Assembly (NCBI RefSeq): GCF_002258785.1
Contig: NZ_NOYI01000027.1
Coordinates: 186,001 to 250,000 of the forward strand
DNA: 64,000 bases
From: Rhodococcus sp. 06-235-1A
GTDB taxonomy: Bacteria > Actinomycetota > Actinomycetes > Mycobacteriales > Mycobacteriaceae
Reading direction: 5' to 3'
Of this stretch, positions 24,819 through 33,116 are shown piece after piece; positions within the stretch are counted from its first letter, which is position 1, and the number at the start of each line of letters is the position of its first letter. Made by a program: the position numbers and the translations under genes. The notes under the pieces were generated by a model. It saw nothing but the letters and a program-made list of their open reading frames with translations. It was not told the DNA's origin and did not search any database.

Positions 24819-25945
24819 TGGCTCGGCAGTGGAAGCGACCGGTTGTGGTCGCAGTATCGCTGGTCGCAGTGGCCGCACTGACCGGTACCGTTGCGTCCGC
24901 GAGCGGTTCGCTCGATGTGGTGAGCCGAACCTCCAGTGTCTGTGCGGAATTCACCGACACGGTCGGCCTGTACGAGGGCAACTCGGTCACCATGCTCGGT
25001 GTTGCCGTGGGAACGGTGACGTCCATCTCCGCCGATGCCGGCGTTCCCGACGGCGTTCTGGTGACGATGGAGGTGGACGACAACCTGGCATTGCCTGCCG
25101 AGGTCGGTGCAGTCACATTGTCCAGTTCGGTCGTCACCGACCGGCATGTGGAGTTCACCGAGCCGTACACCGACGGGCCCGAATTCGATCGAGCCCAGTG
25201 CATTCCGCTGGCGCGCACGCGGACTCCTCTCGGTGCGAGCGAAACCTTCGATGCCGTTTCGAAGCTCGCCACGGACCTGCTCGGTCCGGCCGATGCAGAC
25301 GGCAATCGACCGGAGATACTCGGCAACACCCTTCGATCGCTCGACGGTGCCCTCGACGGATCGGGGCCACAGCTCAATTCGGCCATCCAGCAGCTCTCGG
25401 TGCTGGTGGGTGAACCCACCGACCGCGACGCCACCGTGCGACGTCTGATCGACAACATCGACAAGCTCGTCGACGTGTTCGCGGTCAACTGGCCCGACGT
25501 CGCCAAGCTGCTCGACAACTTGAAGGCCGGCATGATCACGCTGTCCGAGTTCACGACGGAGTTCGCAGGTGCAGTGGACTTGGCGGTGGACTTCATTCCC
25601 GTCCTGGAGCGGCAACTCGACAAGTACGCCGACAAGGTATACGGGTTCCTCGACCAGCTGATACCCATCGTGGACGTGGGGCTGGGCCGTATCGGCGATA
25701 TCAAGGACATTCTCGAACAGGTCCCCACCGTGAGCGATTCGTTGGTGACGCTCTACGACGAGGATCTGCGAGCGGGCCGATTGACCTACCACCCACCGCA
25801 ATTCGAGATCGACACCAATTCTCCCAACGAGATCTGTGCCGTGATCAACAAGTACCGCCCCACCTGTTCGGCTGATCAGCAGCGCGGCGATGTCATCGAT
25901 GTCGGCCTGGTGCAGTTGATTCTCGGATCGGCGGGATGGCGATGA
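24818..25945 (+). CDS. mceD: MceD family protein
   Basis: A 375-residue MCE subunit: membrane helix near residues 8-28, MCE domain with GLYEGNSVTMLGVAVGTVTS, and an extended helical domain. Two Cys (TSSVCAEF; QCIPLART) and a C-terminal NEICAVINKYRPTC pair suggest disulfides outside the membrane. ATG at 24818 overlaps the mceC stop as TGATG; 24812 is an alternative. Confidence 0.88.
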   Translation: MARQWKRPVVVAVSLVAVAALTGTVASASGSLDVVSRTSSVCAEFTDTVGLYEGNSVTMLGVAVGTVTSISADAGVPDGVLVTMEVDDNLALPAEVGAVTLSSSVVTDRHVEFTEPYTDGPEFDRAQCIPLARTRTPLGASETFDAVSKLATDLLGPADADGNRPEILGNTLRSLDGALDGSGPQLNSAIQQLSVLVGEPTDRDATVRRLIDNIDKLVDVFAVNWPDVAKLLDNLKAGMITLSEFTTEFAGAVDLAVDFIPVLERQLDKYADKVYGFLDQLIPIVDVGLGRIGDIKDILEQVPTVSDSLVTLYDEDLRAGRLTYHPPQFEIDTNSPNEICAVINKYRPTCSADQQRGDVIDVGLVQLILGSAGWR

Positions 25946-26970
25946 TGCGAACACGATTCCGGGCCGGAACAATTCTGGTGATCGGAACGGTGATCGCCGG
26001 GTGCAGCGTGAACCCGGCCGATCTGCCGATCCCCGGCAGCTATGTCGACGGCGACAAGTACACCGTGGACATCGAGTTCGCCAGCGTGCTCAACCTGCCC
26101 GCCAAGGCCAAGGTGGTCGTCGACGGCGTCGATGCCGGGGTTCTGGACCACGTCACCCTCGTCGACGACAAGGCCGTGGCAACGGTCGATCTCGCGGCCG
26201 CGGTCCGCCTTCCCGAGAATACGATCGCAGAGCTTCGGCAGAGCACGATTCTCGGCGAGATCTACATCTCGCTCCAGCCTCCCGAGAACGATTCCAGCGG
26301 AGGCGAACTGGCGGACGGAGACGTCATTCCACTCGAACGCACCATTCCTGCGGACAACGTCGAGGATGTGTTGCGCGGATTGTCGAACGTGGTGACCGGC
26401 GGGCACGTGGTGGAACTGCAGGAAGCGGTGAACAACGTCAACGCGGCGGTGCCGCAGGATCCACAGATGTTCGATCGGGTGAACGCTGCGGCCCGCGCGG
26501 CCATTACCGATCTCGGAGCGAACACCGTTGACATCGACCGTATTCTCGCTGCAGCAGAGGGAGTTTCGAACACGCTGGTACAGCAGGAGGCGGGACTGAC
26601 GCGGGTGTTGGACCTGGGCCCATCGCGGGCGCAGGGACTGTCCGAGGTGCTCTTCAGCGTGGTGAATTTGATCCTCGCCCTCGGTTACGGGACGCAGCAC
26701 GTCGGTGACGTACTCGCGCCGCCTTATCAGGAGTTGAGCGGCGCGATCGCCATAATCCTGCCCGCGATCATGACCATCTCGTCGGCCGACACCACGGTGC
26801 CGATGAACGCCGAAAAGGTGAACGCTCTGCTGCGAGAACGCCTCGTGCCGTTCTTCTCGACAACGCCGAACATCGCGATCGATTCGGTTCGGGCGGACGG
26901 GGTACCGGATCCCGGGGCCAGAGCGGACGAGATGATCGGCGTCCTGCGATCGATCGGAATCGTGCGATGA
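25942..26970 (+). CDS. mceE: MceE family lipoprotein (LprK-type)
   Basis: The lipoprotein subunit of the Mce tunnel. The signal peptide ends in a lipobox VIAGC with Cys at residue 21 when ATG 25942 is used; 25936 and 25945 are alternative starts in the ATG cluster overlapping the mceD stop. The MCE domain follows directly (NLPAKAKVVVDGVDAGVLDH), then a helical domain of about 220 residues. 342 residues fits the family. Confidence 0.9.
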   Translation: MMRTRFRAGTILVIGTVIAGCSVNPADLPIPGSYVDGDKYTVDIEFASVLNLPAKAKVVVDGVDAGVLDHVTLVDDKAVATVDLAAAVRLPENTIAELRQSTILGEIYISLQPPENDSSGGELADGDVIPLERTIPADNVEDVLRGLSNVVTGGHVVELQEAVNNVNAAVPQDPQMFDRVNAAARAAITDLGANTVDIDRILAAAEGVSNTLVQQEAGLTRVLDLGPSRAQGLSEVLFSVVNLILALGYGTQHVGDVLAPPYQELSGAIAIILPAIMTISSADTTVPMNAEKVNALLRERLVPFFSTTPNIAIDSVRADGVPDPGARADEMIGVLRSIGIVR

Positions 26971-27911
26971 AGCTCTCCACCGTGTTCTCGCTCGTCGCAC
27001 TGCTGGTGCTCACCGTGGCCGGTATCGGCTACATGAGTGTCGGTGTTCTGGGCATGGACCCACGTCGCGAACACAACACGGTGATCGTGGAACTGGCGAC
27101 GTCGGGTGGGCTGATGGATACCTCCCAGGTCACGATGCGCGGCATGAAAGTCGGTGAGGTCGACGATATCGTCGTCACCGCCGCGGGACTGGATGTGACA
27201 CTGAGTCTGGATGCGAGCCACGACATCCCGGTCGATTCGAAGGTGGTGGTTGCCAATCTGTCGGTGGCGGGGGAGCAGTACCTCGACATCCGGCCACGCC
27301 GCGCAGGCGCGCCTTTCCTACACGACGGGTCGGTCATTCCGGTGGATCGGACCCTCGTGTCGGCCACGGTCAGCGACACCCTCGGCAAGGTCGATGCACT
27401 GGTGGCGCAGATCGACACCGGTGCGCTTTCGGGGCTGGCAGACACTGCAAACACCGCGGTGCTGGGCCGCGACCCGGAGATCGACAACCTCGTCGACACT
27501 TTCAGGCTGCTGGCTCTGACGTTGCGGGACAAGAGTGAGGAGATTCGACATCTCTACGACAATGCGCAGCAGCTCGGCAGGAAGGCCTACGGCTACGGTC
27601 CGGTACTCACCGACGCCGGTCCGTGGGTGGGTACGACCGGCCAGGGAGTGTCGAGTCTGCTGCAAGCATTCGAGCAGTACTCGTATGTGGCCTCGGATGT
27701 GTGGGACGACCAGGTCGGCCCACTCGTCGCCAAGATCGACAGCTATCTGACACCGACGTCCCCGGATCTGGCGCTGATCGCCACGTTGTTGAAGCCGTAC
27801 ACGGCCCCCATCAAGCCGTTACGGGTCGACGCCGGGAAGATCATCGACATATTGGGCGGAGTCTTCCCGGAGGGAGGGCCCGCGCGAGTAGCCGTGACCA
27901 TCCCGAACTGA
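26967..27911 (+). CDS. mceF: MceF family protein
   Basis: A 314-residue last MCE subunit: N-terminal helix (VFSLVALLVLTVAGIGYMSV), MCE domain with GGLMDTSQVTMRGMKVGEVD, and a shortened helical C-terminus compared with mycobacterial MceF (often above 450). Starts at ATG 26967 with an ATGA overlap with mceE. Confidence 0.9.
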   Translation: MKLSTVFSLVALLVLTVAGIGYMSVGVLGMDPRREHNTVIVELATSGGLMDTSQVTMRGMKVGEVDDIVVTAAGLDVTLSLDASHDIPVDSKVVVANLSVAGEQYLDIRPRRAGAPFLHDGSVIPVDRTLVSATVSDTLGKVDALVAQIDTGALSGLADTANTAVLGRDPEIDNLVDTFRLLALTLRDKSEEIRHLYDNAQQLGRKAYGYGPVLTDAGPWVGTTGQGVSSLLQAFEQYSYVASDVWDDQVGPLVAKIDSYLTPTSPDLALIATLLKPYTAPIKPLRVDAGKIIDILGGVFPEGGPARVAVTIPN

Positions 27912-27952
27912 CCGATTTCTCGACTCGAAACGACATCACTGGAGTGACCCCG

Positions 27953-28558
27953 ATGACCGATACCGCGACCGCTCAGGACCACGACACCACTGCCGAGAGC
28001 TCGGCAGGTGCCTCGGAATCGGCTGCCCCCGAAGCGGCGGCGACCACTGCACGTGCTTCCGGTCGGCCGATCTACCTGGTTGCTGCAGTCGCCGTTGCAG
28101 TGATCGCTGTTGTGCTCGCCGCGGTGTTCGGCTACCTGTGGCACTCCGCTGCAGGCGATCTCGACGCCGTGCGGCAGCAAGAGACGGATCGGCAGATTGC
28201 ATTGAACACCGCCAAGGACTACACGACCAGATCGCTGACCTACGACTACAACGACCTCGACGCGTTCTTCGTGAGCGTCAAGGACGGTGCGGCGCAACCG
28301 TTGCAGGATCGGTACGACGGCGTGAAGGATGCGCTGACGGCAATCATGACCGAATCCCAGGTGGTCGCCTCGGGCGAAGCGCTCTCGGCAGCAATCGATT
28401 CCGAGACCGACGGGGTGTACAAGATATCGGTGTACGCGCAGCAGCAGACCCGCAACGTGCAGTCACCCGACGGCGGTTCGGTGGACAACATCCTGGCGGT
28501 CACAGTCTCCGATCACGACGGGCGCTGGATCGTCGACGACTACGGTCCCAAGAACTGA
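27953..28558 (+). CDS. Mce-associated membrane protein
   Basis: A 201-residue protein: disordered Ala/Thr/Glu-rich N-terminus (about 1-40), one membrane helix (YLVAAVAVAVIAVVLAAVFG), and a periplasmic NTF2-like/VirB8-like domain with DLDAFFVSVKDGAAQPLQDR, as in Mas proteins encoded behind mce loci. These stabilise the Mce complex. ATG at 27953, 41 bases after mceF. Only one such gene is present; two to four are common. Confidence 0.88.
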   Translation: MTDTATAQDHDTTAESSAGASESAAPEAAATTARASGRPIYLVAAVAVAVIAVVLAAVFGYLWHSAAGDLDAVRQQETDRQIALNTAKDYTTRSLTYDYNDLDAFFVSVKDGAAQPLQDRYDGVKDALTAIMTESQVVASGEALSAAIDSETDGVYKISVYAQQQTRNVQSPDGGSVDNILAVTVSDHDGRWIVDDYGPKN

Positions 28559-28573
28559 GACCGTTTCGGCCGG

Positions 28574-29338
28574 TTACTGCTTGGTGGCGCTGACGAATTG
28601 GGCCAGTCCGTGGATGTCCTGTTCCATATCGGTCATGCCTGCGCGGGCGAAAATATCGGTGAACTGATTCTTCGGGAACATCCTGACGCCCGCCAGGCCG
28701 GTCCCGAAGCCCACCACCGAACCGAGCGGTGCCGGGCGTGGCTCGCAGCTCGTCATGATGGCGATGCGTCCACCCGGCCGTAGGACGCGAATCAACTCGT
28801 CCAGCATCGTCATCGGCTTCGGAACGAGATAGAGCGCGGCGTAGCAACAGACGGCGTCGAACGTTGCGTCCGCATACGGCAGATGTGCTGCATCCCCGCG
28901 CACGTATGCCGCACGTGGGCCTCGGTTGTCGCGCACTGCCCGGGCAATCATCGCCTCGGAGATGTCGAACCCAACTGCGAGCCCATCACCGGTGAGAGCC
29001 TCGGACAGAAACTTCGTGAAATTCCCTGGGCCACAAGCGACATCGAGTACACGCTGGTGGCCGCTCAAGCGAAGGTCGGCGACGGCTTTGGCACGCTCGG
29101 CCGACATCGACATGCCGGCGATGCCCATCATGGACACTCCGAACGGGCGCCACAGCTTTTCGTAGATCGCCGCCACCACAGGATTGTTCATCGCGATACT
29201 CGCAGGCGACGGGTTCGGGGCCGGAACGTCCGGCAACAATTCGACGTAACCGCCGTCGGTGCGTGCCACACCGCGCAGCATCTCCGGCTCGATCATCTCG
29301 AGGGCGCGGCGCAGTGCCGTCTCGGGCGACTCGCTCAT
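28574..29338 (-). CDS. Class I SAM-dependent methyltransferase
   Basis: A 254-residue methyltransferase with motif I VLDVACGPGNFTKF, motif II-like YVRGDAAHLPYADATFD, and post-motif LDELIRVLRPGGRIAI. UbiE/Coq5-like type 11 domain. The substrate is unknown; the ~100-residue N-terminal helical region precedes the Rossmann domain as in lipid or quinone methyltransferases. ATG at 29338 overlaps the AhpD-like gene's stop by 4 bases, so the two form an operon. Confidence 0.9.
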   Translation of the reverse strand: MSESPETALRRALEMIEPEMLRGVARTDGGYVELLPDVPAPNPSPASIAMNNPVVAAIYEKLWRPFGVSMMGIAGMSMSAERAKAVADLRLSGHQRVLDVACGPGNFTKFLSEALTGDGLAVGFDISEAMIARAVRDNRGPRAAYVRGDAAHLPYADATFDAVCCYAALYLVPKPMTMLDELIRVLRPGGRIAIMTSCEPRPAPLGSVVGFGTGLAGVRMFPKNQFTDIFARAGMTDMEQDIHGLAQFVSATKQ

Positions 29339-29895
29339 CGTCGTGGCGGCCGGTCGCCGTAGTCGCGTTCGACGCGCAGGGTGCCGAGAGTCGTTGCCAG
29401 ACCGTCGTATTGGGTGACCAGCAGCATGAACTCGAGGAGTCGACGTTCGTCGAACTGCGTCGTGAGCTCGGCCCAGGTGGTGTCGGTGAGTGTCTTGGTG
29501 GCGATGAGTTCGTCGACGGCGGTCAGAATCGCGCGATAGCGCGAAGACAGGCCCGGTGCGTCGGGTCCGATCTTGATCGACTCCAGCAGATCCCGGTCGA
29601 TGCCTGCGCGCCTGCCGAGCCGAACGTGGTGGTCCATCTCGTACGCGGACTCTCGAAGGTGAGCCACACGCAGGATTACCAGTTCGGATTCCTTGCGCGA
29701 TATCTTGCCGCCGGGCATCAGGTGCGCGCTGTAGAACAGCCATGCTCGGAACAGACCACCGGTGCGGCCGAGGGTGGTGAACAGATGTGGATTCGGCACG
29801 CCTGCACCCTTGGCGATCACCTTGCAGATGACCCAGTTGATGGGCCCGAGAGTTGTGGCGGTACCGGACGGAATGCGTGGTGTGGTCACAGCCAC
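29335..29895 (-). CDS. Carboxymuconolactone decarboxylase / AhpD-like protein
   Basis: A 186-residue protein of the CMD/AhpD superfamily with RKESELVILRVAHLRESAYE followed by DHHVRLGRRAGI, the usual helix pair around the active site. The redox CxxC of true AhpD is missing (ESAYEMDHH instead), so it is not a thiol peroxidase partner; many such proteins act as hydrolases or have unknown roles. GTG start at 29895; a GTGTGG-N6-CCACAC dyad overlaps the start region and may be an operator. Confidence 0.85.
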   Translation of the reverse strand: MAVTTPRIPSGTATTLGPINWVICKVIAKGAGVPNPHLFTTLGRTGGLFRAWLFYSAHLMPGGKISRKESELVILRVAHLRESAYEMDHHVRLGRRAGIDRDLLESIKIGPDAPGLSSRYRAILTAVDELIATKTLTDTTWAELTTQFDERRLLEFMLLVTQYDGLATTLGTLRVERDYGDRPPRR

Positions 29896-29933
29896 ACCGT
29901 ACCCACTGACAGGCCGGACGTCACCGGGCAGAT

Positions 29934-29952
29934 GAAGGCTAGGCTATCCTCT
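29934..29952. promoter_or_regulatory. Candidate DtxR/IdeR iron box
   Basis: The 19 bases at 29934-29952 (AAGGCTAGGCTATCC core) match the IdeR/DtxR consensus TTAGGTTAGSCTAACCTAA at 13 positions, including the central TAGGCTA. It lies 34 bases before the start of the siderophore-binding protein gene, a repressing position. Confidence 0.75.
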
Positions 29953-29986
29953 TTGTGATTCGACACAATTTCCCCTCGGAGGACCC

Positions 29987-30916
29987 TTGACGAAGTTCCA
30001 TGCCCGCATCACGGCCCTCGCCCTCACCGTCGCCGCCCTCGGTGTCACCGCGACGGCGTGTTCGTCCACCGAGGCCACCTCCGACGCCCACGGCAGTGCG
30101 ACGCGATCTGTCGAGACCGTCCGGGGAACGGTCGACGTTCCGGAAACGCCTCTGCGCGTGGTCACTCTCGAGCCGGTCGAGCTCGACACCACCGTCGCAC
30201 TCGGCGTCGTGCCCGTCGGCACCGCAGTACTCAGCGAAGCGAGTGGGGTGCCGTCGTACCTCGGTACGGAAGCGGCTGGCATCGCAACGGTCGGCACGGT
30301 GACCGAACCGACCGTCGAAGACATCGCGGCCCTGCAACCCGACCTCATTCTCGGCACCGAGACTCGGCACGGTGAGTACTACGACCAGTTATCCGCCATT
30401 GCGCCGACGGTGTTCATCGCTTCCCAGTCCGATCCGTGGCGCGAGAGTGTCCGGTTCGTCGGGCGCATTCTCGGTAGGGAGGCGAAGGCGGAGGAACTGC
30501 TCACCGCGTACGACGACCGGTGCGCCGAGATCGCCGAAAAGCACGACACCGCTGGGAAGACCGCGCAGTTGATTCGCCCCCGCGCCGGTGAACTGACGTT
30601 GTACGGGCCGTCCTCGTTCGCCGGAAGCACCCTCGAGTGCGCAGGCTTCACCACTCCGCCGCGGCCGGAATGGGCCGACGAGATCTCCGTGGACCTCTCG
30701 CCCGAGCTGGCGGCCGAGGCGGCAGCTGATCTGATCGTCGTGACGGCGTCGGACCCGTCGGATCCCGCGGCGATTCCGGCATCGATCTCCGCCAACGCGG
30801 GCGTGCTGCCGAATCCGCATGCGGTGGATCTGTCGTACTGGATCACCGGTGTCGGGCCCATGGGCGGGCAGACCGTGCTCGACGACATCGATCGAATCCT
30901 GTCGGATCGCGGTTGA
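29987..30916 (+). CDS. Iron-siderophore ABC transporter substrate-binding lipoprotein
   Basis: A 309-residue FecB/FepB-type (cluster A-II helical backbone) binding protein. The signal peptide ends at GVTATAC (Cys25), followed by a Ser/Thr-rich linker, a VPETPLRVVTLEPVELDT lobe start and DIAALQPDLILGTE, the family hallmark. TTG start at 29987 follows GGAGGA. It captures ferric siderophores at the outer face of the membrane. No permease or ATPase genes adjoin it, so it must use a transporter encoded elsewhere. The IdeR-like box upstream indicates iron repression. Confidence 0.92.
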   Translation: MTKFHARITALALTVAALGVTATACSSTEATSDAHGSATRSVETVRGTVDVPETPLRVVTLEPVELDTTVALGVVPVGTAVLSEASGVPSYLGTEAAGIATVGTVTEPTVEDIAALQPDLILGTETRHGEYYDQLSAIAPTVFIASQSDPWRESVRFVGRILGREAKAEELLTAYDDRCAEIAEKHDTAGKTAQLIRPRAGELTLYGPSSFAGSTLECAGFTTPPRPEWADEISVDLSPELAAEAAADLIVVTASDPSDPAAIPASISANAGVLPNPHAVDLSYWITGVGPMGGQTVLDDIDRILSDRG

Positions 30917-30920
30917 CACT

Positions 30921-31589
30921 TCAGATCCGGACAGCACCCGCCAGCGCCGCGGCCTGCCGGGCTCGCTCGACCACCCGATCTCGAGACGAATCGATATGTG
31001 TCAGAAGCAGTTCCAGTGCCGAGTCCAAGGTCCCGGCCAGAACGTGCTCGACGATGTCGATGTGCTGATCGATCGCCGAGACGACGGCCGTGGCATCGAG
31101 TCCGCCGAGTATTCGGACCGGGCGCACCCGAGAGTTGACGGTGCACAGGGCTTCGGTCAGAGCCGAATTTCCGGACGCGGCAAGCAAGGTGACGTGGAAG
31201 TTCTCGTCCAGCGCCACCAGGTCGTCGGTGGTCTCGGGAGGATGTGCGCGCAGACCGATCCAGGTGTCGAGCAGGTTCGACAGCGACTCTCGATCGACGG
31301 GGTGCGACATCGAGCGCGTGATGCCGCGGGCTTCGAGGGTCGAGCGCAGCTCGTACAGATCGGGCAGTTCGCCGAGCCGTGGGCGGTACGCATGAAGACC
31401 GGCGTCGTCTCGGGTGACGAGACCATCGGCCTGTAATCGCGCCAGCGCCTCGCGCACCGGAGTGCGCGAGACACCGTACAGCTCCGCGAGACGCTCCTCG
31501 CCGAGCCGTTCCGTGGAGCTGATGGCACCGGAAACGAGATCCCGGCGCAGTGACGAGTAGACCTTCTCGCGAAGGTCCTTGCGCGGCAC
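30921..31589 (-). CDS. FCD-type GntR transcriptional regulator
   Basis: A 222-residue FadR-subgroup regulator: winged helix at about 8-75 (EERLAELYGVSRTPVREALA) and FCD effector domain with the metal-binding ENFHVTLLAASGN block. It starts 11 bases after urtE on the same strand, so it is probably the last gene of the urea transporter operon and may regulate nitrogen or urea use (inference). Its stop is 4 bases from the converging fecB-like gene. Confidence 0.87.
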   Translation of the reverse strand: MPRKDLREKVYSSLRRDLVSGAISSTERLGEERLAELYGVSRTPVREALARLQADGLVTRDDAGLHAYRPRLGELPDLYELRSTLEARGITRSMSHPVDRESLSNLLDTWIGLRAHPPETTDDLVALDENFHVTLLAASGNSALTEALCTVNSRVRPVRILGGLDATAVVSAIDQHIDIVEHVLAGTLDSALELLLTHIDSSRDRVVERARQAAALAGAVRI

Positions 31590-31600
31590 GATGCGTCCGG

Positions 31601-32293
31601 TCAGATCGCCATGGCTGCGCGGACGTCCGCCTCGGAGTCGGTACCGCCCACTCCGGTGGACGTGATGCGGCCGGCCTCGAGGATGTAGTAATTCTGTGCG
31701 GACTCGAGTGCGAAGCCGATGTGCTGCTCCACCAACAGAACTCCGAGACCTCCGCGTCGGGTGAGCTCGATGACGGTGCGTTCGATCTCGGCGACGACCG
31801 ACGGCTGGATACCCTCGGTCGGCTCGTCCAGGATCAGCATTCTGGGTTCGGTGATCAGTGCCCGCGCGATGGCCAGCTGTTGGCGCTGACCACCCGAGAG
31901 CAATCCTGCTCTGCGACCGAGCAATTCCTTCAGCGCCGGAAACAGATCGAGTGCCTCGTCGACGAGAGCTTTGCCGCGCTTGCGGCCGTCGGCTACCACC
32001 TGCAGGTTCTCGGCCGTCGTCAACTGGCCGAACGACTGCTGACCCTGGGGCACGTAGGCGAGTCCGCGTGCGACGCGCGCGCTGGGACGCAACGCGCTCA
32101 CGTCCTCACCGTCGAACATGACCTTGCCGGAGTTGACCTCGAGCAACCCCACCGCAGCCCGCAGCAGAGTGGTCTTGCCTGCGCCGTTGTGTCCCATCAC
32201 CGCGGCGACACCGTCGGCCGGGACCGTCAGCGACGCACCGTGAATCACTTCGCTGCGACCGTAACCGGTACGCACGTCGACCAGTTCAAGCAT
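31601..32293 (-). CDS. urtE: Urea ABC transporter ATP-binding subunit UrtE
   Basis: A 230-residue LivF-like ATPase: Walker A GHNGAGKTTLL, Q-loop YVPQGQQ, signature LSGGQRQQLAIARAL, Walker B LILDEPTEGIQPS, and the switch His in EQHIGFA. YVPQGQQ(S)FGQLT and EGIQPSV are characteristic of UrtE versus LivF. Energises urea import with UrtD. ATG at 32293 overlaps urtD by 8 bases. Confidence 0.93.
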   Translation of the reverse strand: MLELVDVRTGYGRSEVIHGASLTVPADGVAAVMGHNGAGKTTLLRAAVGLLEVNSGKVMFDGEDVSALRPSARVARGLAYVPQGQQSFGQLTTAENLQVVADGRKRGKALVDEALDLFPALKELLGRRAGLLSGGQRQQLAIARALITEPRMLILDEPTEGIQPSVVAEIERTVIELTRRGGLGVLLVEQHIGFALESAQNYYILEAGRITSTGVGGTDSEADVRAAMAI

Positions 32294-33116
32294 GATCGGC
32301 TCCTTCTTCTGCGATCTGGTCGAGTTCCTCGCCCGCAGCTGCGGTGCCGAGATAGACCTCTTGGACTTTCGGATCTGCCTGTACCTCGGCCACCGTGCCC
32401 TCGGCCAGAACGCGTCCGGCAGCCAACACCGTGACCGAGGTGGCGAACATGCGCATGAAGTCCATGTCGTGCTCGACCACGACGACGGTCCGCTCACCGC
32501 CGATGCGCTGCAGTAGCTGTCCCGTCTCCTCGCGCTCCTCGTGGCTCATGCCTGCGACCGGCTCGTCGAGAAGGAGGACGTCGGCGTTCTGTACCAACAG
32601 CATTCCGATCTCGAGCCACTGCTTCTGACCGTGCGCGAGAATTCCGGCCGGCTTGTCGCGTTCGGCCGTGAGGCCTATCGTCTCGAGAGCCTCTTCGATT
32701 TGCGGAAGCACCGATCCCCGACGACGCAACATCGTCAGCACGGAACGTCCGGACCCGGCGGCGATATCGAGGTTCTGCAGCACCGTCAGATTCTCGAAGA
32801 TGCTGGCGGTCTGAAAGGTACGACCGATGCCGAGGCGGGCGATCTGATGCACCTTCTTGCCGAGCAGTTCGACACCGGACTTGGTGACCGAGCCGGTCGC
32901 GGGAACGAGTCCGGTGATGGCGTCGATCAGTGTGGTCTTGCCTGCGCCGTTGGGCCCGATGAGGAAGCGCAGATCGCCCTGCATCAGCGTCAGATCGACA
33001 TTGGTATTGGCCTTGAAACCGTCGAAACTGACCGTCAGGTCGCGGACTTCGAGATACTGACTCGACATGCCGGCGTTACCGCCGAACGTCGGTTGCGGGC
33101 CTTCGACGTGAATCAT
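32286..33116 (-). CDS. urtD: Urea ABC transporter ATP-binding subunit UrtD
   Basis: A 276-residue LivG-like ATPase with Walker A GPNGAGKTTLIDAITG, a UrtD-type GRTFQTASIFENLTVLQNL segment, signature-like LAHGQKQWLEIGMLL and Walker B VLLLDEPVAGMSHEE. The AHGQKQWLEIGM signature with GMSHEERE is diagnostic of UrtD. The ATG at 33116 overlaps urtC by 4 bases; an internal Met at residue 17 is an alternative start. Confidence 0.93.
   Translation of the reverse strand: MIHVEGPQPTFGGNAGMSSQYLEVRDLTVSFDGFKANTNVDLTLMQGDLRFLIGPNGAGKTTLIDAITGLVPATGSVTKSGVELLGKKVHQIARLGIGRTFQTASIFENLTVLQNLDIAAGSGRSVLTMLRRRGSVLPQIEEALETIGLTAERDKPAGILAHGQKQWLEIGMLLVQNADVLLLDEPVAGMSHEEREETGQLLQRIGGERTVVVVEHDMDFMRMFATSVTVLAAGRVLAEGTVAEVQADPKVQEVYLGTAAAGEELDQIAEEGADHA

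Noticed and set aside
28574..29743. A single fused protein over the methyltransferase and the AhpD-like gene
   Set aside because: The upstream part of that frame is antisense-like Arg-rich sequence; the methyltransferase starts at 29338 with an ATGA overlap.
29878..29897. GTGTGG-N6-CCACAC at the AhpD-like start as a CRP-type site
   Set aside because: The half-site is TGTGG rather than TGTGA; it was kept only as a remark under the gene.
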